Shown one piece after another: positions 15,860 to 24,725 of a DNA stretch of 64,000 bases; the first letter of the stretch is position 1, and every line of letters begins with the position of its first letter. Source of the stretch: JBHFEI01 sp041928815. Lineage in GTDB: Bacteria; Pseudomonadota; Alphaproteobacteria; Rhizobiales; Rhizobiaceae. The position numbers and the translations under genes are program-made. The notes under the pieces are model-generated. The model saw only the letters and a program-made list of their open reading frames with translations, was not told the DNA's origin and searched no databases. The stretch is taken from the NCBI RefSeq assembly GCF_041928815.1, contig NZ_JBHFEI010000002.1, positions 186,001 to 250,000 of the forward strand, read 5' to 3'.

Positions 15860-15960
15860 ACGGGCGCCGATGACGGGCCCGTGCAGCGCCCGGGCCGCCG
15901 CCGAACGAGCGGGGCGGCAGGGCTGATGACCATCGCAACCGTTGCTCCAAGGAGGACACC
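15860..15960 (+). promoter_or_regulatory. ROSE RNA thermometer in the hsp20 leader
   Basis: The leader ends with GTTGCTCCAAGGAGGAC (15941-15957), in which the Shine-Dalgarno GGAGGA pairs with an upstream GUUGCUCC. One G of UUGCU is left bulged, the hallmark of ROSE elements. GC-rich hairpins precede it (for example GCCGCC with GGCGGC). At normal temperature the ribosome site is closed; heating melts the hairpin and allows Hsp20 synthesis. The 5' limit is inferred from the proximal promoter. Confidence 0.82.
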
Positions 15961-16422
15961 ATGCGTCACGTTGATTTCTCTCCCCTCTATCGTTCCACCG
16001 TCGGCTTCGACCGCCTCTTCACCATGCTCGACAGCCTCGGCCAGCCCGACCAGTCCCAGACCTATCCGCCCTACAACATCGAGCGGACGGGCGAGAACAC
16101 CTACCGCATCACCATGGCCGTCGCCGGCTTCGACGAGAGCGAACTCTCCATCGAGGCGCGCGAGCACACGCTGACGGTGAAGGGTGAAAAGTCCGAGGAC
16201 AAGACCGAGGAAAGCCAGTTCCTCTATCGCGGCATCGCCAAGCGCGCCTTCGAGCGCCGCTTCCAGCTTGCCGACCATGTCGAGATCCAGGCGGCGTCGC
16301 TGAAGAACGGCCTCCTGCATATCGATCTCCTGCGCGAGATCCCGGAAGCCGCCAAGCCGCGCCGCATCGAGATCGTCGCCGCCTCCTCGCAGGCCCGCCA
16401 GATCGAGGCCAGCGCGCTCTGA
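15961..16422 (+). CDS. hsp20: Small heat-shock protein Hsp20 (IbpA-like)
   Basis: 153 aa. The alpha-crystallin domain covers about residues 35-135: PPYNIERTGENTYRITMAVAGF, the beta-strand LTVKGEKSEDK, the FLYRGIAKRAFERRFQLADHV block typical of class A rhizobial sHsps, and LKNGLLHIDLLREIPE. The N-terminus DFSPLYRSTVGFDRLF is the IbpA signature. It is an ATP-independent holdase that binds unfolding proteins in the cytoplasm for later refolding by DnaK/ClpB. Control is evident: RpoH-type promoters plus a ROSE thermometer that buries the GGAGGA ribosome site. A terminator follows at 16459. Confidence 0.93.
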   Translation: MRHVDFSPLYRSTVGFDRLFTMLDSLGQPDQSQTYPPYNIERTGENTYRITMAVAGFDESELSIEAREHTLTVKGEKSEDKTEESQFLYRGIAKRAFERRFQLADHVEIQAASLKNGLLHIDLLREIPEAAKPRRIEIVAASSQARQIEASAL

Positions 16423-16458
16423 CGGATCGCGGTCCAGGAACAGTCTGATGTCAAGAAG

Positions 16459-16486
16459 CGGCGTCCCGTCCCCGGGGCGCCGTTTT
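16459..16486 (+). terminator. Terminator after hsp20
   Basis: CGGCGTCCC (16459-16467) pairs with GGGGCGCCG (16474-16482, one G-U pair) and is followed by TTTT on the plus strand. It lies between hsp20 and the convergent threonine aldolase gene. Confidence 0.6.
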
Positions 16487-16494
16487 CCGTTTGC

Positions 16495-17535
16495 TCAGAG
16501 GCCGGCGATGAAGGCGTCGACATCGGCCGGCTGCATGGCGAAGCTGGTGACCAGCCGGATCATCACCTCGTCCGCGCCGATCACGACGCCGTGCGGCGCC
16601 GGCCAGTCGTAGAAGACCGCGCCCCGGGCCCGCAGTCCTTCCGCCGCCGCCTGCGACAGGATGGCGAAGACCTCGTTCGAGCCGGTCGGCCAGGCGAGCC
16701 GGGCCGCATCGGCGGCGGCGATGCCGTCGGCCAGCCGTGCGGCCATCGCATTGGCGTGGGCGGCCAGCCTCAGCCAGCGTCCGTCCTCGAAATAGGCGTC
16801 GAACTGGGCGGCGATGAAGCGGGATTTGGAGAAGAGCTGGGCGGAGCGCTTGCGCAGGTAGTGCAGCGGCGCCGCCTTGGCCGGATCGAAGACGACGAGC
16901 GCTTCGGCGCACCAGCAGCCGTTCTTGGTGGCGCCGAAGGAGAGGAGGTCGACGCCGCGTTTCCAGGTCATCTCCGCCGGTGTCGTGCCGAGATGGACGA
17001 GGGCGTTGGCGAAGCGCGCGCCGTCCATGTGCAGCGGCAGGCCGTGGTCCCGGGCGATCGCTCCGATCGTGGCGATGTCGTCGAGCGTGTAGGTCGTGCC
17101 GGCTTCCGTCGCCTGGGTCAGGGTGATCGCCATCGCCTGCCCGTTGTGCACCGAGCCGGCCGCCGCGCGCCGCGCGGCCGCGTCGAGTGCCGCCGGATCC
17201 ATCCTGCCGAAAGCGCCGTCGATGCCGACCAGACGGCTGCCGGTCGAGAAGAATTCCGGCGCGCCGCATTCGTCGACGGCCACATGCGCCTCGCGGTGGC
17301 AGAACACCTGCCCGCCGGGCCGGTTGACGCTGGCGAGCGCCAGGGAGTTGGCCGCAGTACCGGTGCCGACGAAGAAGATCGCCACCTCGCGCTCGAAGAT
17401 CTCCGAGAAGGTCGCCTCGACCTTGCGGTCGAGCGGGCCCGTGCCATAGGCCGGCTGGTAGCCGGACGCCGCTGCCGCCAGGCGCTCGGCGATGACGGGA
17501 TCGGCGCCCGCCCAGTTGTCGGAAGAGAAGATCAT
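16495..17535 (-). CDS. ltaE: Low-specificity L-threonine aldolase / beta-eliminating lyase family
   Basis: 346 aa from the ATG at 17535 (MIFSSDNWAGADPV); the longer upstream frame has no domain character. A fold-type I PLP enzyme: the N-terminal DNWAGADPVIAERL and YGTGPLDRKVE match threonine aldolases, VGTGTAANSLAL binds the cofactor phosphate, LHMDGARFANAL holds the aspartate contacting the PLP nitrogen, and LLSFGATKNGCW holds the Schiff-base lysine. The reaction is cleavage of L-(allo-)threonine to glycine and acetaldehyde. Related enzymes cleave phenylserine or other beta-hydroxy amino acids. Cytoplasmic, single gene, divergent from gltB with a long intergenic region. Confidence 0.88.
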   Translation of the reverse strand: MIFSSDNWAGADPVIAERLAAAASGYQPAYGTGPLDRKVEATFSEIFEREVAIFFVGTGTAANSLALASVNRPGGQVFCHREAHVAVDECGAPEFFSTGSRLVGIDGAFGRMDPAALDAAARRAAAGSVHNGQAMAITLTQATEAGTTYTLDDIATIGAIARDHGLPLHMDGARFANALVHLGTTPAEMTWKRGVDLLSFGATKNGCWCAEALVVFDPAKAAPLHYLRKRSAQLFSKSRFIAAQFDAYFEDGRWLRLAAHANAMAARLADGIAAADAARLAWPTGSNEVFAILSQAAAEGLRARGAVFYDWPAPHGVVIGADEVMIRLVTSFAMQPADVDAFIAGL

Positions 17536-18094
17536 GGAAGGTCCTGCGATTGGTCGGGGAAACATGGCTCCGCCGGGCGGGCGCGACCCTAGAGCATTCG
17601 TCGCCGCAGCGGAAGGAATTTTGCCGCGGGGAAGGCGCATCGGCGGGTACGGCCCCGTCCAAGGATCGCGATCCTTTGAAAGCAAATGAAAGAGAGAGCG
17701 CAGTTTGCGACATATTATTTCAATTCAAGAGAATATTACGTAATGTTCGATCGTTTCGCGCTGAATATTTTTCTTGCGCGCCCTTGCGGCGGCAAACGGT
17801 TTCTGGCATAGAACCCGAGAAATAGGACAGCAAGACTGTCCTATTTTGATCGAGACGCAGGGAGGCTTCCGTCAGGATGCGAGGCTCCGTCCGCTGTCCG
17901 GCCGACACGGCCGTTTGGCATGCGTGCGGGGCGCGGCGCGCCCGCGGAAAATTCGGTAATTGCGGCAACGCAGCATTTGCGGCGCGATCCGGTTCATGCA
18001 ACGATGACGATTGGAAAGGCGGGGCTGCGACCGCGCCAGGGCGCCCATGCCGACGGCGAGCACCGTCCGCGCGGGTTCGGGAAGAAGGAGAGAC
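17536..18094. other. 559-bp intergenic region before gltB, with a perfect AT-rich hairpin
   Basis: No gene is supported here. It should hold the divergent promoters of the threonine aldolase gene and gltB. The stretch 17695-17870 is visibly AT-richer than its surroundings. It contains a perfect inverted repeat, AAATAGGACAG (17820-17830) with CTGTCCTATTT (17836-17846), which could be an attenuator, operator or bidirectional terminator. Purine-rich GAAGAAGGAGAG at 18081-18092 is the gltB ribosome-binding site. Confidence 0.6.
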
Positions 18095-21000
18095 ATGATG
18101 ACGATGATGACGCCATCACGGGATGGGGACGTTCGGTCTGCGACGCGCGAAGCGACGGCGGACAAAGCCCCCGTTTCCGCCTCCGGCCTGCCGGTGCGCC
18201 AGGGGCTCTACGATCCGAGGAACGAGCACGATGCCTGCGGCGTCGGCTTCGTCGCCCATATGAAGGGGCAGAAGTCGCACCAGATCGTCAAGGACGGCCT
18301 GTTCATCCTTGAAAACCTTACCCATCGCGGCGCCGTCGGCGCCGATCCGCTGATGGGCGACGGCGCGGGCATCCTCGTGCAGATCCCCGACCGCTTCTTC
18401 CGCGAGGAGATGGCGGCCCAGGGCGTCGTCCTGCCGAAGGCGGGCGAATATGCCGTCGGCCACATTTTCATGCCGCAGGACGAGACGCGGATCGCCCATT
18501 TCAAGGAGGTGATCCGTGCCGTGGTGCAGGAGGAGGGCCAGGTCCTGCTCGGCTTCCGCGACGTGCCGGTCGACAATTCGTCGCTCTCCAAGGCGCCCGA
18601 CATCGCCGCGACCGAGCCGCGCCATGTGCAGATCTTCATCGGCGCCGGCCGCGATGCGGCGACCAATGCGGAGTTCGAGCGGCGCCTCTTCACGCTGCGC
18701 AAGGTGATCTCCAACCGCATCTATGACGAGTACAAGGGCGAGGAGAGCAGCTTCTATCCCGTGTCGCTGTCGTCCTCGACGATCGTCTACAAGGGCATGT
18801 TCCTCGCCTATCAGGTAGGCGCCTATTACAGGGACCTTTCCGACCCGCGCTTCGAGTCGGCCGTTGCCCTCGTGCACCAGCGCTTCTCGACCAACACCTT
18901 CCCGTCGTGGAAGCTCGCCCATCCCTACCGCATGGTCGCCCATAACGGCGAGATCAACACGCTGCGCGGCAACGTCAACTGGATGGCGGCGCGTCAGGCC
19001 TCGGTGTCCTCGCCGCTCTTCGGCTCCGACATCTCCAAGCTCTGGCCGATCTCCTACGAAGGCCAGTCGGACACCGCCTGTTTCGACAATGCGCTCGAAT
19101 TCCTCGTCCAGGGCGGCTATTCGCTCTCCCATGCGGTGATGATGCTGATCCCCGAGGCCTGGGCCGGCAACACGCTGATGTCGCCCGAGCGCAAGGCCTT
19201 CTACGAATACCATGCGGCGCTGATGGAGCCGTGGGACGGGCCGGCGGCGGTCTGCTTCACCGACGGCCGGCAGATCGGCGCGACGCTGGACCGCAACGGC
19301 CTCAGGCCCGCCCGCTACATCGTCACCGACGACGACCGCGTCATCCTCGCCTCCGAGGCCGGCACGCTGGTCGTTCCGGAGGAGAAGATCGTGCGCAAGT
19401 GGCGGCTCCAGCCCGGCAAGATGCTGCTGATCGACATGCAGGAAGGCCGCATCATCTCGGACGAGGAGGTGAAGTCGCAGCTCGCCGCGCGCCACCCTTA
19501 CGCCAAGTGGCTGGCCAATACCCAGCTCATCCTCGAGGACCTGAAGCCGGTCGAGCCGCGGGCGCTGCGCCGCGACGTCTCCCTGCTCGATCGCCAGCAG
19601 GCCTTCGGCTATACGCTGGAGGACACCAAGCTGCTGATGTCGCCGATGGCGACCACCGGTCAGGAAGCGATCGGCTCGATGGGCACCGACACGCCGATTT
19701 CGGCGATGTCGTCGAAGTCGAAGCTGCTCTACACCTATTTCAAGCAGAACTTCGCCCAGGTCACCAACCCGCCGATCGATCCGATCCGCGAGGAGCTGGT
19801 GATGAGCCTCGTCTCCTTCATCGGACCGCGCCCGAACATCCTCGACCACGAGGGCGCGGCGCATGCCAAGCGGCTGGAGGTGCGCCAGCCGATCCTGACG
19901 AACGGCGATCTCGAGAAGATCCGCTCCATCGGGCATACGGAAGACCGGTTCGACACCAAGACGCTCGACTTCACCTATGATGTCGAGCGCGGCGCCGAAG
20001 GCATGCCGGACATCCTAGACCGTCTCTGCGAGCGGGCGGAAGCGGCGGTCAAGGGCGGCTACAACATCATCGTGCTCTCCGACCGGCAGATCGGGCCGGA
20101 CCGGATCGCCATTCCCGCGCTGCTGGCGACGGCGGCCGTGCACCACCACCTGATCCGCAAGGGCCTGCGCACCTCGGTCGGCCTCGTCGTCGAATCCGGC
20201 GAACCGCGCGAGATCCACCATTTCTGCCTGCTTGCCGGCTATGGCGCCGAGGCGATCAACCCCTACCTCGCCTTCGACACGCTGACCGACATGCACAAGC
20301 GCGGCGAATTCCCGAAGGAGGTCGACGGCAGCGAGGTCGTCTACCGCTACATCAAGGCCGTCGGCAAGGGCATCCTCAAGGTCATGTCCAAGATGGGCAT
20401 CTCGACCTACCAGTCCTATTGCGGCGGCCAGATCTTCGACGCGATCGGGCTCTCCTCCGCGTTCGTCGACAAGTATTTCTTCGGCACCGCCACCCAGATC
20501 GAAGGCGTCGGCCTGACGGAGATCGCCCGCGAGACGTTCGAGCGCCACAAGGCCGCCTTCGGCAGCGATCCCGTTCTGGCGCATACGCTCGACATTGGCG
20601 GCGAATATGCCTATCGCATGCGCGGCGAGGGCCATGCCTGGACCCCGGATGCGATCGCCTCGCTCCAGCATGCCGTGCGCGGCAATGCGCAGGACCGCTA
20701 TCGCGAATTCGCCGAGATGGTGAACACCACCTCGCTCAGGATGAACACGATCCGCGGCCTGTTCTCGATCAAGGGGGCGGAGGCGCTCGGCCGCAAGCCG
20801 ATCCCGATCGACGAGGTGGAGCCGGCCGCCGACATCGTCAAGCGCTTCTCGACCGGGGCCATGTCCTTCGGCTCGATCTCGCGCGAGGCGCATACGACGC
20901 TCGCCGTCGCCATGAACCGCATCGGCGGCAAGTCGAACACCGGCGAGGGCGGCGAGGAGAGCGACCGCTACTTCCCGCTCTATGACGGCTCGCCGAACCC

Positions 21001-22822
21001 CGAGCGTTCGGCGATCAAGCAGGTGGCCTCCGGCCGCTTCGGCGTCACGGCGGAATACCTCGTCAACGGCGACATGCTGCAGATCAAGGTGGCGCAAGGC
21101 GCAAAGCCCGGAGAGGGCGGCCAGTTGCCCGGCCACAAGGTCGACGCGACCGTCGCCAAGACCCGGCATTCGACGCCCGGCGTCGGCCTGATCTCGCCGC
21201 CGCCGCACCATGACATCTATTCGATCGAGGATCTGGCACAGCTGATCTACGATCTGAAGAACGTCAATCCGGTGGCCGACATCTCGGTCAAGCTCGTCTC
21301 GGAGGTCGGCGTCGGCACGGTCGCCGCCGGCGTCGCCAAGGCGCGCGCCGATCATATCACCATCGCCGGCTTCGACGGCGGCACCGGCGCCTCGCCGCTG
21401 ACCTCGCTGAAGCATGCAGGCTCTCCGTGGGAGATCGGCCTTGCCGAGACGCACCAGACGCTGGTGCTGAACGGCCTGCGCTCGCGCATCGCGCTGCAGG
21501 TCGACGGCGGCCTGAAGACCGGCCGCGACGTCATCATCGGCGCGCTGCTCGGCGCCGACGAATTCGGCTTCTCGACCGCGCCGCTGATCGCCGCCGGCTG
21601 CATCATGATGCGCAAGTGCCACCTGAACACCTGTCCGGTCGGCGTGGCGACGCAGGACCCGGTGCTGCGCAAGCGCTTCAAGGGCTCGCCCGAGCATGTG
21701 GTCAACTACTTCTTCTTCATCGCCGAGGAAGTGCGCGAGATCCTCGCCTCGCTCGGCGTCCGCAAGCTCGACGAGATCATCGGCCAGTCCGAACTGCTCG
21801 AAAAGGACCGGCTGATCTCGCACTGGAAGGCGAATGGCCTCGATTTCTCCCGCATCTTCCACAAGGTCGATGCGCCGAAGGAGGCGACCTACTGGACCGA
21901 GCGGCAGAACCATCCGATCGTCGACATCCTCGACCGCAGGCTGATCGCGGAAGCCATGCCGGCGCTCGAGAACAAGACGCCCGTTGCGATCGACGTCGAG
22001 ATCAAGAACATCGACCGCTCGGCCGGCGCGATGCTGTCGGGCGAGGTGGCGAAGCGCTACCGGCACAAGGGCCTGAAGGACGACACGATCTCCGTGACGC
22101 TGCGCGGCACGGCCGGCCAGTCCTTCGGCGCCTTCCTCGCGCGCGGCGTGACCTTCACGCTGATCGGCGCCGGCAACGACTATGTCGGCAAGGGGCTTTC
22201 GGGCGGGCGGATCATCATCCGCCAGCCGGAGGCAGCGGTCACCGTGCCGCACGAATCGATCATCGTCGGCAATACGGTGCTCTACGGCGCGATTTCGGGC
22301 GAGTGTTACTTCAACGGCGTCGCCGGCGAGCGCTTCGCCGTGCGCAATTCCGGCGCGATCGCCGTCGTCGAGGGCGTTGGCGACCATGGCTGCGAATACA
22401 TGACCGGCGGCGTCGTCGTCGTCATCGGCCAGACGGGCCGCAACTTCGCGGCGGGCATGTCGGGCGGCGTCGCCTATGTGCTGGACGAGGAGGGCGATTT
22501 CGCCCGCCGTTGCAACATGGCCATGGTCGAATTGCAGCCGGTGCCGGAAGAGGACGACATGCTGGAGAAGCTGCACCATCACGGCGGCGATCTGATGCAC
22601 AAGGGCATGGTGGACGTTTCCGGCGACATGACCCGTCATGACGAGGAGCGGCTCTACCAGTTGATCTCCAACCATCTCCACTACACCGGCTCGCCGCGCG
22701 CCAAAGAGATCCTCGACCACTGGACCGAGTTCCGGCCGAAATTCCGGAAGGTGATGCCGGTCGAGTATCGCCGCGCGCTGGAAGACATGGAACGGATGAA
22801 GATGGCAGAGGCGGCTGAATGA
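18095..22822 (+). CDS. gltB: Glutamate synthase (NADPH) large subunit
   Basis: 1575 aa from the ATG at 18095, which follows a GAAGGAGAG ribosome-binding site. About 47 residues precede Cys48 (HDACGVGFVAH), the nucleophile of the class II glutaminase domain; this propeptide is normally removed. Then come the central domain, the FMN-binding synthase domain (PHHDIYSIEDLAQLIYDLK, ADHITIAGFDGGTGASP), the 3Fe-4S cluster cysteines in CIMMRKCHLNTCPVG, and the C-terminal beta-helix GXGXG domain. It moves the amide of glutamine to 2-oxoglutarate with GltD as electron donor, giving two glutamates, the main ammonium-assimilation route with glutamine synthetase. Its stop overlaps the next start (ATGA). 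Confidence 0.97.
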   Translation: MMTMMTPSRDGDVRSATREATADKAPVSASGLPVRQGLYDPRNEHDACGVGFVAHMKGQKSHQIVKDGLFILENLTHRGAVGADPLMGDGAGILVQIPDRFFREEMAAQGVVLPKAGEYAVGHIFMPQDETRIAHFKEVIRAVVQEEGQVLLGFRDVPVDNSSLSKAPDIAATEPRHVQIFIGAGRDAATNAEFERRLFTLRKVISNRIYDEYKGEESSFYPVSLSSSTIVYKGMFLAYQVGAYYRDLSDPRFESAVALVHQRFSTNTFPSWKLAHPYRMVAHNGEINTLRGNVNWMAARQASVSSPLFGSDISKLWPISYEGQSDTACFDNALEFLVQGGYSLSHAVMMLIPEAWAGNTLMSPERKAFYEYHAALMEPWDGPAAVCFTDGRQIGATLDRNGLRPARYIVTDDDRVILASEAGTLVVPEEKIVRKWRLQPGKMLLIDMQEGRIISDEEVKSQLAARHPYAKWLANTQLILEDLKPVEPRALRRDVSLLDRQQAFGYTLEDTKLLMSPMATTGQEAIGSMGTDTPISAMSSKSKLLYTYFKQNFAQVTNPPIDPIREELVMSLVSFIGPRPNILDHEGAAHAKRLEVRQPILTNGDLEKIRSIGHTEDRFDTKTLDFTYDVERGAEGMPDILDRLCERAEAAVKGGYNIIVLSDRQIGPDRIAIPALLATAAVHHHLIRKGLRTSVGLVVESGEPREIHHFCLLAGYGAEAINPYLAFDTLTDMHKRGEFPKEVDGSEVVYRYIKAVGKGILKVMSKMGISTYQSYCGGQIFDAIGLSSAFVDKYFFGTATQIEGVGLTEIARETFERHKAAFGSDPVLAHTLDIGGEYAYRMRGEGHAWTPDAIASLQHAVRGNAQDRYREFAEMVNTTSLRMNTIRGLFSIKGAEALGRKPIPIDEVEPAADIVKRFSTGAMSFGSISREAHTTLAVAMNRIGGKSNTGEGGEESDRYFPLYDGSPNPERSAIKQVASGRFGVTAEYLVNGDMLQIKVAQGAKPGEGGQLPGHKVDATVAKTRHSTPGVGLISPPPHHDIYSIEDLAQLIYDLKNVNPVADISVKLVSEVGVGTVAAGVAKARADHITIAGFDGGTGASPLTSLKHAGSPWEIGLAETHQTLVLNGLRSRIALQVDGGLKTGRDVIIGALLGADEFGFSTAPLIAAGCIMMRKCHLNTCPVGVATQDPVLRKRFKGSPEHVVNYFFFIAEEVREILASLGVRKLDEIIGQSELLEKDRLISHWKANGLDFSRIFHKVDAPKEATYWTERQNHPIVDILDRRLIAEAMPALENKTPVAIDVEIKNIDRSAGAMLSGEVAKRYRHKGLKDDTISVTLRGTAGQSFGAFLARGVTFTLIGAGNDYVGKGLSGGRIIIRQPEAAVTVPHESIIVGNTVLYGAISGECYFNGVAGERFAVRNSGAIAVVEGVGDHGCEYMTGGVVVVIGQTGRNFAAGMSGGVAYVLDEEGDFARRCNMAMVELQPVPEEDDMLEKLHHHGGDLMHKGMVDVSGDMTRHDEERLYQLISNHLHYTGSPRAKEILDHWTEFRPKFRKVMPVEYRRALEDMERMKMAEAAE

Positions 22823-23154
22823 GCGGACTGGTCGTCACCACGACGGGGACCATCGAAGGCCGCACGATCGTCGACTACAAGGGGGTCGTCACCGGCGAGG
22901 CCATTCTCGGAACCAACATCTTCCGGGATATCTTCGCGGGCCTGCGCGACATCGTCGGCGGCCGTTCGGCATCCTATGAGAAGGTCCTGCGGGAAGCCCG
23001 CGAGACCGCTTTTCGCGAGCTCGAGGACGAGGCGCGCCGTCTCGGCGCCAATGCCGTCGTCGGCGTCGACATCGATTATGAGACAGTTTCCACCGGGTCC
23101 AGCGGCTCGATGCTGATGGTATCGGTGTCGGGCACGGCCGTGGTGGTGCGGTAA
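22819..23154 (+). CDS. UPF0145 / YbjQ-family protein between gltB and gltD
   Basis: 111 aa, soluble. The sequence follows the YbjQ (UPF0145, heavy-metal-binding-domain-like) pattern: VVTTTGTIEGRTIVDYKGVVTGEA, then FRDIFAGLRDIVGGRSASYE, ARETAFRELEDEARRLGANAVVGVDIDYE, and a glycine/serine-rich final strand. The family forms ring-shaped oligomers of unknown role. The start overlaps the gltB stop by four bases and gltD follows after 10 bases, so it is co-expressed with both GOGAT subunits. No catalytic residues are known for the family. A link to GOGAT assembly or metal status is only a guess. Confidence 0.88.
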   Translation: MSGLVVTTTGTIEGRTIVDYKGVVTGEAILGTNIFRDIFAGLRDIVGGRSASYEKVLREARETAFRELEDEARRLGANAVVGVDIDYETVSTGSSGSMLMVSVSGTAVVVR

Positions 23155-23164
23155 GGGGGCAGGT

Positions 23165-24619
23165 ATGGGTAAGGTCACGGGTTTCATGGAAATCGATCGG
23201 CAGCTGGCGAAGTATCAGCCGGCCTCCGACCGTATCCGCCATTTTCGCGAATTCACCCTGCCGATGTCGGATGCCGAGGTGCAGAAGCAGGCGGCGCGCT
23301 GCATGGATTGCGGCATTCCCTATTGCCACGGCCCGACCGGCTGTCCGGTGCACAACCAGATCCCGGACTGGAACGACCTCGTCTACAACGGCAACTGGGA
23401 CGAGGCGATCCGCAACCTGCACTCGACCAACAATTTCCCCGAATTCACCGGCCGCGTCTGCCCCGCGCCCTGCGAGGAGGCCTGCACGCTGAACCTCGAG
23501 GATGCGCCGGTGTCGATCAAGACGGTCGAGCAGGCGATCGCCGACAAGGCCTATGAGATGGGCTACATCGTGCCGCAGCCGGCGGTGACGAAGACCGGAA
23601 AGAAGGTCGCGGTCATCGGCTCGGGTCCCGCCGGCATGGCGGCGGCGCAGCAGCTCGCCCGCGCCGGTCACGAGGTTCACGTCTATGAGCGTGAATCCAA
23701 GCCAGGCGGCCTGCTGCGCTACGGCATTCCCGATTTCAAGATGGAGAAGAACTTCATCGACCGCCGCGTCACCCAGATGAAGGGCGAGGGCGTCACCTTC
23801 CATTGCGGCGTCAATGTCGGCGTCGACGTGACGACGGAAAGCCTGATCGCCGGCCATGATGCGGTGCTTTATTGCGGCGGCTCCGAGACGCCGCGCGATG
23901 CCGGCATCCCGGGCGTCGATTTCTTCGGCGTGCATGACGCCATGCCCTATCTCGTCCAGCAGAACCGCCGCGTCGGGCGCGAGAACATCGACAGCGTCGG
24001 CTGGCCGTCCGATCCGATCCTCGCCGGCGGCAAGCATGTCGTCGTCGTCGGCGGCGGCGATACGGCATCCGACTGCGTCGGCACCGCCTTCCGCCAGGGC
24101 GCCGTCAAGGTGACCCAGCTCGACATCCGCCCGCAGCCGCCGGAAAAGGAGGACAAGCTCGCCGTCTGGCCGTTCTGGGCGACGAAGATGCGCACCTCCT
24201 CCTCCCAGGCCGAGGGTGCCGTGCGCGAGTTCCAGGTGGCGACGCTCGAATTCGTCGGCGAGGACGGCGTGCTCACCGGCGTCAAGTGCTGCCAGGTCGA
24301 CGACCGCCGCAAGCCGGTCGCCGGCACGGAATTCTTCATCAAGGCCGATCTCGCCTTCATCGCCATCGGCTTCCGCGGACCCTTCACCAACAGCGTGCTC
24401 AAGGATCTCGGCACGGCCCTGTCGATCAACACCGACAAGCGCGGTTCCTCGAACGTGATCGCCAATGATCGCGACTACCGCACCTCCGTCGACAAGCTCT
24501 GGGCGGCCGGCGATGTCCGCCGCGGCCAGTCACTGGTGGTCTGGGCGATCCGCGAGGGCCGCCAGGCCGCGCGCGCGATCGACGAGGCGCTGATGGGATC
24601 GACGGTTCTGCCGGCCTGA
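23165..24619 (+). CDS. gltD: Glutamate synthase (NADPH) small subunit
   Basis: 484 aa. The N-terminal domain carries two cysteine clusters for 4Fe-4S centres (ARCMDCGIPYCHGPTGCPV and GRVCPAPCEEACTLN). A FAD-binding Rossmann motif VAVIGSGPAGMAAAQQL is near residue 150, an NADPH-binding motif VVVVGGGDTASDCVGTA near residue 290, and a final FAD-contact block (LWAAGDVRRGQSLVVWAI). It oxidises NADPH and feeds electrons to GltB. It is translated third in the gltB-UPF0145-gltD unit. Length and motifs are complete. Confidence 0.97.
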   Translation: MGKVTGFMEIDRQLAKYQPASDRIRHFREFTLPMSDAEVQKQAARCMDCGIPYCHGPTGCPVHNQIPDWNDLVYNGNWDEAIRNLHSTNNFPEFTGRVCPAPCEEACTLNLEDAPVSIKTVEQAIADKAYEMGYIVPQPAVTKTGKKVAVIGSGPAGMAAAQQLARAGHEVHVYERESKPGGLLRYGIPDFKMEKNFIDRRVTQMKGEGVTFHCGVNVGVDVTTESLIAGHDAVLYCGGSETPRDAGIPGVDFFGVHDAMPYLVQQNRRVGRENIDSVGWPSDPILAGGKHVVVVGGGDTASDCVGTAFRQGAVKVTQLDIRPQPPEKEDKLAVWPFWATKMRTSSSQAEGAVREFQVATLEFVGEDGVLTGVKCCQVDDRRKPVAGTEFFIKADLAFIAIGFRGPFTNSVLKDLGTALSINTDKRGSSNVIANDRDYRTSVDKLWAAGDVRRGQSLVVWAIREGRQAARAIDEALMGSTVLPA

Positions 24620-24725
24620 TCCGCCGGCAGCATTTGTCGGCGCGGACGACGGAACGGGAGCGGAAACGGCTTCGTCTTCCCGCCTGCGTCGTATGGCTTT
24701 ATGCCGAAGCGCGCCTTCATCTGCG

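Noticed and set aside
18042..18094. An in-frame upstream start that would lengthen GltB by 28 residues from 18011.
   Set aside because: The ATG at 18095 has a strong ribosome-binding site, while the upstream codons are arginine-rich and lack one.
20015..22720. A 901-codon open frame on the minus strand antisense to gltB, and similar long antisense frames over hutG and PabB/PepF genes.
   Set aside because: High GC keeps antisense frames open. The translations lack domains and are rich in Asp, Arg and Ala in patterns complementary to the real genes.
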